Below are positions 23,284 to 33,000 of a stretch of DNA of 64,000 nucleotides, piece after piece. Origin of the DNA: Endocalyx cinctus (lineage: Eukaryota; Ascomycota; Sordariomycetes; Amphisphaeriales; Apiosporaceae); NCBI GenBank assembly GCA_001600455.1, contig BCKC01000008.1, positions 2,453,345-2,517,344 of the forward strand, in the 5' to 3' direction. The notes below the pieces were generated by a model. The model did not search any database and was not told the origin of the DNA. It was given only the letters and a program-made list of their open reading frames with translations. Every line of letters starts with the position of its first letter. The stretch's first letter is position 1. The position numbers and the translations under genes are program-made.

Positions 23284-25120
23284 TTAAGTGACGGTACCTG
23301 GCAATTTCCAAGCAACGAGATCATCCCTGATATCATATTCATCCACTTCCCTCGGTCTTAAAAGATGATGACCATGTCCTCCATGCGCATGAGCATGCCG
23401 ACTGGAAGAACCATGATGATGAAACCTATTCCTGTCCTTCCGTCCCCTGATGATATTGCCCCTGCTATCCTCATCGATATCTAAATCGGTGACATCCCTA
23501 TCGCTTCCCAATGTAGGCGCCAGACTGCTCAAACTACCGTTCCTATCTCTTAAGAGGGAGGTGAGGTCCGAGGAGTCGTGGTGTGTGTACATGCTTCCGG
23601 AGCTCTCGTCTCGGTTGTGATGAGTTAGGCGCATTATGGAAGAAGTAGGGGATAGAGACGAGTATTTGTTGATGTTATTGCTGCTGTTGCTGCGGCGGTG
23701 ATTTGAACTCGGTGTATGCGACTGTGGTGGTGGGGATATGTTGAGGGGTGGGAAAAGACTCAACGTAGAGCTCGATGCTGATGAATCGTTGTAACTTCCT
23801 CCGCCCCATGGATTATTACGATGATTATAATTATGCATGCTACTATTCGTTTCTCGAGAAGGTAAAACCGTGACAGTAGACCCACTCTTGTCGCTGTCGT
23901 GACTACGAGAGCGCATCCGAGAGCGCATCCGCCTTATATCGCTGGGCCGGAGCGTGTTGCCGCCGTTTCCATCCCCGCCATCGTCGCTATTATTACCGTC
24001 TGTTTCGGGATCCAGGTGTTTTCCAGCCGAGTCTCGGTGCTGCTGGGCTGAACCCGTATTGTCGCGCCATCCGGTACCGCCCGAGAAGATATCCTCGATA
24101 CATTCATCTGCTGGCAACTCACCGGGCTGACATGCCCAGCTAGCAGCAAGCGCGCGACGATACATATCCTGGAGTTCTGAAGCGTCACGAGATTTACCGA
24201 TGTTCTGGGGCAAGGAACCAACACCGGCAGCAGCGGTCGCGCCGTGAAGCTCGTTAGGATCGGCGACGTTCCCGTTGTGGTGCTGGATACCGGCGATGCC
24301 GCCGAACATGGGGGCCGTTTTGAGCGGGGGCGCGACGTAGTTGCGCTCGCCGTCGACCTGAACCATCAAGATGCCAATCTTCAGCGTGCTATTCACCTTG
24401 CTGTCCTGCATCAGATACCGCCGCACGATGCCTTCCTCGGCTTCCTCGTCCACCACGTCGTTCTCCTCTACGTAGTGGCTATTATTCGACGACGAAGGGC
24501 CGGTAGTGTTCGTGGGGCTGACCCCCGAATTCGAGGAGCTACTGCCGGGGGGCTTGCTGCTAGTATTGGTGTTGCTGCTCATATTGCTCGATCGACTCTT
24601 CTCTCGACTATGTTCCATGCTAAAACTGCCAACTCCATTCGGGCCCCTAGAGCCGGCTAAGCTCTTACGAGGGAAATTCTCACTCTCCTCAACATACTCG
24701 CTCAGGTTTAGGCGTATAGTTCCCAAGGTGATCTTCTCATCCCGACCACCGGTCTGGCCTGTAGGGAACTCCTGTAGGACTTCAAAATCGATTGGGGCTT
24801 CGGTCAGATTATTGGCGCGGTCGATCGAGATGCGTAAGGGAATGATCTTAGAGTAGTTATAGGAGACGCGGTGGTTAATCTTGTCGATTGAACACTTGGC
24901 GGTGCGGCCCCGGTGCTCGCCGGAAACAGCGTTGGGGAGGTGCCATTTTATCAGGGAGCGGCCGGAAACGAGAGGTACGTTATTCAGATCGTATATCGAG
25001 AGGTGAAGTTCGAATTTTGGCTTCGCAAGGTGTTAGACAGAAATACGAGGAAGAGAAAGAGTCGATTTATGCACGTAGATTTACCTTTCGAGCCTTATTA
25101 ACTATAGGAAGAGCACGCAT
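23284..25120 (-). CDS. NT-C2 (EEIG1/EHBP1 N-terminal type) domain protein
   Basis: A short first exon (25085-25120, encoding MRALPIVNKARK) splices over a 64-nt intron to 23284-25020, giving 590 aa. Residues from about 10 match the NT-C2 domain: KPKFELHLSIYDLNNVPLVSG, IKWHLP, HRGRTAK, then LGTIRLNLSEYVE. The domain then resumes at about 210-260 with RRYLMQDSKVNSTLKIGI, GERN and PLKTAPMFGGIAG. Between about 125 and 205 is a Ser/Asn/Gly-rich insert, and the C-terminal half is low-complexity (Ser, Asn, Asp, His). NT-C2 domains bind membranes or recruit proteins to them; in animals they occur in EHBP1 and EEIG1. The Met1 exon is inferred from the domain start and splice sites. The molecular role in fungi is not known to me. 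Confidence 0.85.
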
Positions 25121-26304
25121 ATTAGCTTCGAGGTGAGATGCGGGTGCATAATAGATAACCAGGTATGCTTTGTGAAATCAAAAACATGCTGGGAGTTTTT
25201 GTCTCTTCTCTTATTTGCTTTCCCTTTTCTCGGAAGAGGTGAAGGTGGAAATACAGGCTAAGTATGATGGGGGGAAATAATAGGTGATTGACAAAGGGCT
25301 TTCCACCCAATTAATGACATCAGATGTCTAAATAATGGAACATATCACAGATGATTGACACCGTTCACAAAATTATGGAAAAGGGAAATAAAACAAACAA
25401 TAACAGAAGACATGGTCAAAGATGACGAGATGAAGATAAGGCTTACATACTTAAAGAGGCCATACCGGTACTACGCTGATTATTATAGCCGCACTCACTC
25501 AGGTCAGCGATAGGTCCGGAGATGTTCAGTTGTCCGAAAAAGCTGAGGCCGGGAGATGACAGATAAGGTCAATGTAACCTAAATAGGGATATAATAAGAT
25601 CAAGTTATCAGCACAACTGCTACGAGTTGGTAATCATTGCGACCGTTTTTGGGTTGATTTTCTGTTCAGCAGATAGGAGAGATAAGAGACTATGGACAGG
25701 GGGCGGGATCCAACAAGCAGTTTAAATAAATACTTTATATATTACTCGGATGAAAAGATAAGAAGGGTGAAATATTATTAAGAAGAAAGATATATACAAC
25801 GAGAAGTTGGATGATTTGTGAGATGAATTTGGAATAGGATTCTTATAAGGTTGGTATATGAAGAAAATAATAATTCAAGATTAAAGTGTCAAAAAATGAT
25901 TATTACGTAGGTTTAAAATGAATAGACAGGTGACAGGAAAGGGTGCTGTACCGTGTACGGAGTACTACTGTAATATTAATAGAATATATAGGAATTATCC
26001 ATGGCGATAGGGTACAGCATCCTGTATTTATGGATTTATGGGGTGCATATGTACCTAATCATGACGTTAGCGTAGTGGAACTTTTGCTTACTGGGCCGTA
26101 TTAGGGGTAGCTTTGGGTAGAATTACAGTACATCGGATATTCTTGAAGCCGAAGATAGCGATAGATTTATTTACGTAGTACTCACTTACAAAGTACACTA
26201 TTTACTATGGAGGAGCTGCTAAGGCAGTTAGGTGGTAACTAGGCTTATTTGAGCCTAACACACCCTTCCAAGCCTCTAAGCAGAACACTAAAGTTGCAAG
26301 GGGT

Positions 26305-26335
<31 letters not shown>

Positions 26336-26565
26336 CATGTTTTCACTGTTGGTCAGACCCTTGACATTTTGAACGATCGCGTGAAGAATAAAACTATCCA
26401 TATGTAGTATTTCTTATTAATCGCGTTAACTGTTGAATTTCTTCACATAAATGTTAACCAGATAAAATCACACATAAGATGAGGTTATTGAATTTCAGAA
26501 ATATCTTACTCTTAGAATTATTTGAGAAGACGTCTTATGTATAGAAGTCAGGAATCAAATTCAAA
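25121..26565. promoter_or_regulatory. Divergent intergenic region, NT-C2 gene / POP1
   Basis: This interval is 1445 bp between two outward-facing starts and must carry both promoters. It holds a 30-nt T tract at 26306-26335, about 230 bp upstream of the POP1 ATG, and AT-rich sequence around 25730-26060. No convincing gene or TATA box was found. Confidence 0.45.
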
Positions 26566-29433
26566 ATGCCACCAATGGAGAAGAACCAACAGAAGAAACC
26601 TACACAAATGACAGGGTCTAAAGCTTCCTCTGGCCCTGCTAGAAATCAAAATCAAAATCAAAATCAAAATCAAACTCCAAAATCAAAACCAACACAGACA
26701 AAAAATGAATTTCAGAATAAGAGAAAGATCCAACCTGGTCAAGAAGGGATGCCTCAGAGGACTCAGAAGAATAGAGGAAACTCTTATCAGACCGCTGATA
26801 CCAGAGCTGCAAAAAGGGCTAAGACTCGAGATATCAGGAGTATTGCGGTACAAAAACCACATCCTGCTCTGAAAGATGGAGAACTCGATGTTCAGACCTT
26901 CGTCAACTCGATGACCTTCGAGATTAACGCCTTGGATGAGAGTATGAGACGTACACGTCAGTCCCAAACACGCAGAGCATTTCAACGAGTCCCCTTTACC
27001 ATGAGGCGGAGGATAGCGGCGCATAATCATAGGAGAGTACCAAAAAGACTCCAGAAAAGGGCGAGAAGGGAGATGTTCGAGGATAATACGCCTACCGTCA
27101 ACTCAAGGACGAAGAAACCGAAGAATACGAGAGCCAGACAGCGACTGGAGACGGCTCGGAAACTCGGCATCCTCGCCAGACGGAAAAAACTTTTGAAATT
27201 GAAAAAGCATCTCGGCGCTGCCGACAAGGACTCGATCGAAATAAGAGTAGCAAGGCCAAAAATAAGAACAAATGTCTTGAACGACCCACCGACCCTAATT
27301 CGAAAGTATCGTAAACGTCAAGTCAACAAGACTTGGCTACCTACGCATTTATGGCACGCGAAACGAGCAACCATGACACCCCCTACTCAGCCTCTGTGGA
27401 GATTCGCCCTTCCTTTAACACCCACTCAGAAATGCTATCGACCAACCCATCGGGCTCAATGGGAAAAGGGTGCAGTCGCCTGGGATATGAGCTACATAAG
27501 CACCATTGGTTTATCCGGCCACCCCAATACCATCCAGCACGTTCTCAAAGCAGTGGGACTCACTCAAGAATCTCTGTGGAGCGATAAAGGGGAAAGATGG
27601 AGAACTGGCGCGATGCATTGGTCCGGCACATTGAGTAAGAAGATCCTTAAGACAACACATGTGATTGGGCCGGCAACTATCATTTGGAATCCCAATGAGC
27701 AACGGGACGAGACGGATAAAACGAAACAATTTCGTCAACTATTTATTCGCATACATCCTTCTGCATTCCTAGAAGTTTTTAATGAGCTTCTCCGCGCGGG
27801 AAAGATGCAGCATCCACGACCATATATCCAAGATCTCAGGTATGAAATCGGGAGCATCGATATTACCGGGCCTGATTCGACTGAAGCTCTCCACGGTGTC
27901 CTCCGACCATACTTTTCCACCTCTAACACGAGAGAAGAAGATTCTACAAGGTTCGAGGCACTTGTTGGTTTGAAAAATCCAGCCTCTCTCCCTCGAGGAT
28001 CTCTCCTAGCTTTTTCAGTCACCGACCCCCGCTTACATTACCCCCCACGCTGTGCAGTTTCAGCAAAGCCCCCAGATCAGAGTGCTCAATCAACGCTACT
28101 TGAAGGTCTATCAGCGTTTCGGAAAGACGATGGCATAAAGCCCTTTCAACTATTCGATCGCGATGTCCGCTTTAAAGCATCTAGACTCCCGTCTCAGAAA
28201 TCTCTAAACCGTCGCCGAGGGAAGAACCCGCCATCTTCGGCCCTAAAGCCGACGCAGGTAGATCCACCCATTCCCATCATCCTATATGTTTCACGTGGCT
28301 CCACTGAAAGTCACATACCGGGTACTTGGACGCTTATGCTACCATGGAAATGCGTTCTCGCAGTATGGTATAGTCTGATGCATTATCCCCTCTCCACCGG
28401 TGGCAATCCTTCTCTAGGGGGCGTCAACGAAGCCAGACAGCTTGATTTCGAACGAGGAGTTCCATGGTTTCCAGGCGATTATCCTGGGACGGATGCAGGC
28501 AAAGCGTGGGAGTTAGAAGAGAGGAAGGTTAGGGAGGCATCTTGGAAGCGTATGCCCAAGGGGAAGCGAGTCAATTGGGATACTCTCGACCTAGGAGCAG
28601 GGAGAAAGGGTGAAGTTGGCATCGGCTGGAGCTGCGATTATAATAAATTATTTGGTCTTGAGATAAAAGATAATACCAGCTTCAACTCTATAGAAGAGAG
28701 TAGGTCGGAAAAAGAAGGGGATGGGCAGATATCCAACACGAAGCGTGATATAATTACCAACCCGTTATCGAGTATTACGCATATACCAAAAAGCATCTTC
28801 ACCGGCTCGCTTTCGAAACACGAAGATATAATTCCCCCGAACTCAATTATAACTACCAGAATCAAGTTACTCACGGGCGGCGTTCCGACCACATGCGCGC
28901 GAATCTATCGCCTTCCACATCCGAGGCTAAGAACCCTGAAACCATTGACGACGACAACTACCTTGGAAGGAGAAGTAGAGGTCCCGGCCACAGACCCAGA
29001 ATCCACAAGTAAAGGAAAACTTCCACATGATCTTCGTGGCCAGTGGCTCAAGCATCGCACACCAACGAGCAAAAAGTCAAACGCAGCAGATCTCCGTCGA
29101 CCCTTATTAGAAACCGACAGGGAAGTTCGACAGCAGCTCCTTGCCAGGCGTCTCATTGGCCCTGCATCATCGTTTCCCACAACCCCCAATACCGAATATA
29201 TACGCGGTCTGCATCCCTTATGCCCAGACGAAGAAGACTTGATCGGCTTTGTCACGACGGGAAGCTTCAATCTGAGGGACGGTAGAGGGGAAGGGATTGC
29301 CGGTCTAGCGGCGCTCAAAGTTAGAGCAGAGTTGCTACAATATGGCAAGGCCGAGGGCTCCGAGGCTAGATTGTGCATTGTCAGAAATGCAGGACATAAT
29401 GTCGGGTGGCTCGCTAAGTGGGAGCTGGTATGA
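26566..29433 (+). CDS. POP1: RNase P/MRP subunit Pop1
   Basis: A single open frame encodes 955 aa; yeast Pop1 is 875. The conserved N-terminal POP1 region starts near residue 100 (VQTFVNSMTFEINALDESMRRT), runs through an Arg/Lys-rich segment (RRRIAAHNHRRVPKRL) and includes KTWLPTHLWHAKR, a hallmark of the family. The POPLD-type region follows (about 590-660, with GTWTLMLPWKCVLAVWYSLMHYP). The C-terminal part ends with GFVTTGSFNLRDGRGEGIAG and a final GHNVGWLAKWEL. Pop1 is the largest protein of RNase P and RNase MRP and acts in tRNA 5' processing and pre-rRNA cleavage in the nucleus. Residues 26-36 are an Asn-Gln dipeptide repeat. No intron is needed. Confidence 0.95.
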   Translation: MPPMEKNQQKKPTQMTGSKASSGPARNQNQNQNQNQTPKSKPTQTKNEFQNKRKIQPGQEGMPQRTQKNRGNSYQTADTRAAKRAKTRDIRSIAVQKPHPALKDGELDVQTFVNSMTFEINALDESMRRTRQSQTRRAFQRVPFTMRRRIAAHNHRRVPKRLQKRARREMFEDNTPTVNSRTKKPKNTRARQRLETARKLGILARRKKLLKLKKHLGAADKDSIEIRVARPKIRTNVLNDPPTLIRKYRKRQVNKTWLPTHLWHAKRATMTPPTQPLWRFALPLTPTQKCYRPTHRAQWEKGAVAWDMSYISTIGLSGHPNTIQHVLKAVGLTQESLWSDKGERWRTGAMHWSGTLSKKILKTTHVIGPATIIWNPNEQRDETDKTKQFRQLFIRIHPSAFLEVFNELLRAGKMQHPRPYIQDLRYEIGSIDITGPDSTEALHGVLRPYFSTSNTREEDSTRFEALVGLKNPASLPRGSLLAFSVTDPRLHYPPRCAVSAKPPDQSAQSTLLEGLSAFRKDDGIKPFQLFDRDVRFKASRLPSQKSLNRRRGKNPPSSALKPTQVDPPIPIILYVSRGSTESHIPGTWTLMLPWKCVLAVWYSLMHYPLSTGGNPSLGGVNEARQLDFERGVPWFPGDYPGTDAGKAWELEERKVREASWKRMPKGKRVNWDTLDLGAGRKGEVGIGWSCDYNKLFGLEIKDNTSFNSIEESRSEKEGDGQISNTKRDIITNPLSSITHIPKSIFTGSLSKHEDIIPPNSIITTRIKLLTGGVPTTCARIYRLPHPRLRTLKPLTTTTTLEGEVEVPATDPESTSKGKLPHDLRGQWLKHRTPTSKKSNAADLRRPLLETDREVRQQLLARRLIGPASSFPTTPNTEYIRGLHPLCPDEEDLIGFVTTGSFNLRDGRGEGIAGLAALKVRAELLQYGKAEGSEARLCIVRNAGHNVGWLAKWELV
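26644..26676 (+). repeat. AATCAA microsatellite inside POP1
   Basis: AATCAA is repeated about five times in frame and encodes alternating Asn and Gln in the disordered N-terminus of Pop1. Because the unit is six bases, length changes would keep the reading frame. Confidence 0.8.
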
Positions 29434-30047
29434 GAGGGTTTATGACGATGGCAGCATCGCCATGTTTTTGCTTGCCTTGATGAGGTTACAAGTGGTATAG
29501 ATAGGAAGTCATAGCATATTTGCCTCTGCGTGGATATGAACTTAAGGGCCGTCAGGTGTTCAAGTAAAAAAAAAAACGTAAAATGAAAAATGTAATGTTT
29601 TTCTGTGCACTGCCATTAAAATTCTCCTGTCTCTTCTACTGACCTTAGTGTATAACTGGACTATTACTCGAATTATTCCTTACGAAGCTAGGGACCATGC
29701 AAAAGAAGTCAACATGAGAAAGATGATGACCGTCGTATTTCTTCCGATCTCTCTACCTTCCTATTTTTTCCGTACACACGAGCATTAAAGAGAACAAATG
29801 AATAGACAAAGAAAAGCAAACATTGTAAGTGCAAGTCATGCGTGTTTACCCCCCTTGCGAAAAAATTATCTTATCCATCCACCCAGCATGAACTGGAAAA
29901 TGCGATGTCAACAAAAGGAAATCCAGACGCTCAGAGACTCATATATTTACGTATCCCCTACAAGATCAAGATATCGAAATATTAGTGTTCAATACTTGAT
30001 TTCTTTCAAACTCTCCTTTTTCTTGATCTTATTATCCTCCAGATTAC
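29434..30047. other. Convergent 3' region, POP1 / Ser-Thr-rich gene
   Basis: POP1 and the giant gene converge here. The 108-aa plus frame at 29798-30124 overlaps the last exon of the giant gene in antisense and has no features of its own. I see nothing else. Confidence 0.45.
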
Positions 30048-33000
30048 CTACGTTGGCGTTTGTACTGCCGTTGGGAACGGGTAATCAGTGTTCCCATTGC
30101 CGTCTCCCGCCGCTGACGCGATAGCCGTATCGGGGTTACGAGTAGAGGTTCTAAAGGTGAGAGGAGTGCCTAAATAGGTGTTAGCAGTGAATCCTCATTT
30201 TGAAGTAGGACAGGACTCACCGAAAAGTGTCTCGTCGGTACATGTCGAGGAAAAGTAACTTGTCGGTGACACGGGAACGGATGAGGTCAGAGTATACGTC
30301 ATCACCGTGGTAGTTCCCGACTGGGTGATGGTGGTCGAAATGCAGGTTGTGTCTATTGATATAGACGATGACGGAACTGAAGTGATGCCGGCAGTGGTGG
30401 TAATTAGACTCAAAAGGGTTGAGGAAGAGACCAAACTCGATAAGGGGCTTGACGTAGCTGTCAGGGAGGCGAGAGAGCTTAGATACGTCTCATCCGTGCA
30501 AGTGGACGTGAAAAACGTGGTTGGAATAGGCACGTAGGTACTCTCGTCTGTGCATGTCGAACTGAATGGATACAGGGATGAGGATAATATCGTTGGAGTA
30601 CCAGTTGTCGCCGACTGTGACGAGACTGTAGTGATTGGAAGTCCTGACGAACTTGTAATGCCGTTACTACTGATACCAGTGGTTCGAATACCTGTGCTCG
30701 TCGACGGTGATGGGAACGTGGCGAGAGGAAGCCCTGAGGAAATCGTGGTACTGCCACTGCTACTGAATCCTGTCGAGGTACTGGTAGTAGTTATACCTGT
30801 TGGACCCACGCTGACTATGGTAGTGACATTCAGAGAGAATGATGACGAGGCTGACGAAGTGCCAGATGACATCGAGCTCAAACCGCCGGTAGTGAAAAAG
30901 CTTGAGGTTGGGAAAGGCGGCGTGGCCGTGCTCGCCGTCGCTGTACTGTTGAATGCGGTTACGGACGTTACGGACCTCGAAATAGAACTTCCGGTGATGG
31001 AAAACGAACTGCCAGTAAAGCTACCAGTCGAACTGCCAGTGGAACTGCCAATAACAGAGGTCGGCGTCGCAGTGGTAGAAATTGGGAAGCTTGATGGAAC
31101 ACCAATACTACTACTGCTTGAAGAGTAAACAGACGTAGAACCGAACGAAAACGTAGTTGAATTGGAAATCGTGTAGGAAGTCGATGAAGATGGCGCGCTA
31201 CCACTCGTCGTACTCTGCGATACCGTCATGGGAATTACAGTTGTTGTGACACTCAGAGACATGCTAACGCTTACAGAAACGGAGGTCACGGTGCTAATGC
31301 TGACGCTGCTGGTACTCGTTCCCGTTCCGGTGGGGAAGAACGTCGTCAAGGTCGAGTTGGGCAAGGGGAATGGGGGTGCAGTACTTCCACTTCCTGTCAA
31401 CGACGAAGAAGTAGCGAGTATTCCTGAAGTTGTTGCCACTGTTGCTGTACCCGTGCCCGGTGTTGATGAAGTTAAAGTTGACGAGAAGACACTACCACTA
31501 ACACTACTACCAAATCCAGTTAATGAAGATGTACCGGTTGATTGGGAAAACCCGCTGGAAGAGCCGCTGAACGGTATGCTAGTGACGGTCGAGTTGGGTA
31601 GTGGGAAAGGTGTGCTACTACTTCCAATCAAGGAAGAAGTTAGGAATCCCGACGTGGACAAAGACGATGTCGGCGAGGCGCTACCGGTAACACTACTGCC
31701 AGATGGAGATAACGATGAAGTGATGGTGGGTGTCGAGAAGCCAGATCCATAACCGCTAGACGGTATGCTAGCCACAGTTGAGTTAGGTAGCGGGAATGGT
31801 GGTGTGATACTACCTCTAGTCAACGTCGATGATATAACGCCACTGATACTCGTACCGCTACTGAGCCTAGAAAGCGAGGAAGTGGTAACAGGAGTGGAGA
31901 ACCCGTAAGAAGAGCCGCTAAATGAGATACTCGTCGCAGTCGAATTGGGTAGCGGAAATGGTGGCATGCTACTGCCTCTTGTCGGCGTAGAGAGGATACC
32001 ACTAGTACTTGCACTACTACTAAGTCCAGAGAACGAAGACGTGGTAACAGGAGTCGAAAATCCGTAAGAAGAGTCACTGAACGATATACTTGTCACTGTT
32101 GAGTTAGGCAACGGGAACGGTGCAGAGGTGCCGCTCGTTGGGAACGTGAATGTCGATCTGGTGGTGGTGATGCTGTAAGGCGCCGTAAGCGATGTGCTAT
32201 AGCCCGTACCGGTTAGGCCAGAATACGATGATGCGCTGGGACCGATAGTTGGTAGGGTTGAGTTCGGAAGAGGGTATGGTGGTGTTACCGTTGTCAAGTA
32301 TGTCAACGAGGAAGATCCAGTTTGTGGCGAGGCTGACGAACTTGATAGCCCGGTTCCGCTGGTAGGAGAGAAGACCCCTGTTTCCGAGCTGGTGGGTAGG
32401 AGAGACGACGTGACGCCCGTTCCCGTGCTAAGACCAGATGTCACATTAATACTCGACGTAATTGTCGGCGTGATAATTGTACCAGTGCTTGTCGGGCTTG
32501 TGCTCGTGCTTGTACTTGCACCTGTTCCTGTAGGTCCGACGCTAGACAACGACGAGATGTTGCTAATAGGGTATGGCGGAGTCAAGCTTGATAAGTACGA
32601 ACTTGGAGTCACCGAACCGGAGACTGGGGATGTAATACTTGAGGCTGCCGTCGTTGTCAGGCCGCTAGTGGTAAATCCGGATATGGATCCAGTAAGGCTT
32701 CCTGTTCCAGTCGGCGAAATTAATGATGTCGAGTTACCACTCACAGGGAAAGGAGGCGTGGGTGTTGGTGAGCCAACTCCGGAAATAGACAGACTACTCG
32801 AGCTGCTCATCATCCCCGTAGCCGTAATAGTGGAAGAGTTTGTAAATGACAAGAAAGACGTCTGAGTGCCATTGCTGATACTTGTCCGGAATGAATAACT
32901 ACCAGTAATTGAGAAACTGCTGCCACTTGAGACACTTAGTCCCGTGGTGGTAGTGCCAGTCGATACGGTACTGTTCAAAGTCGGGAAGGGCGCCACGGAC

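Noticed and set aside
24244..24856. Plus-strand frames of 138 and 116 codons over the NT-C2 gene
   Set aside because: They mirror the conserved NT-C2 reading frame on the other strand and show no motif of their own.
30550..31752. Plus-strand frames of 192 and 174 codons over the Ser/Thr gene
   Set aside because: Val/Glu/Asp-rich by-products of the repetitive Ser/Thr coding on the opposite strand.
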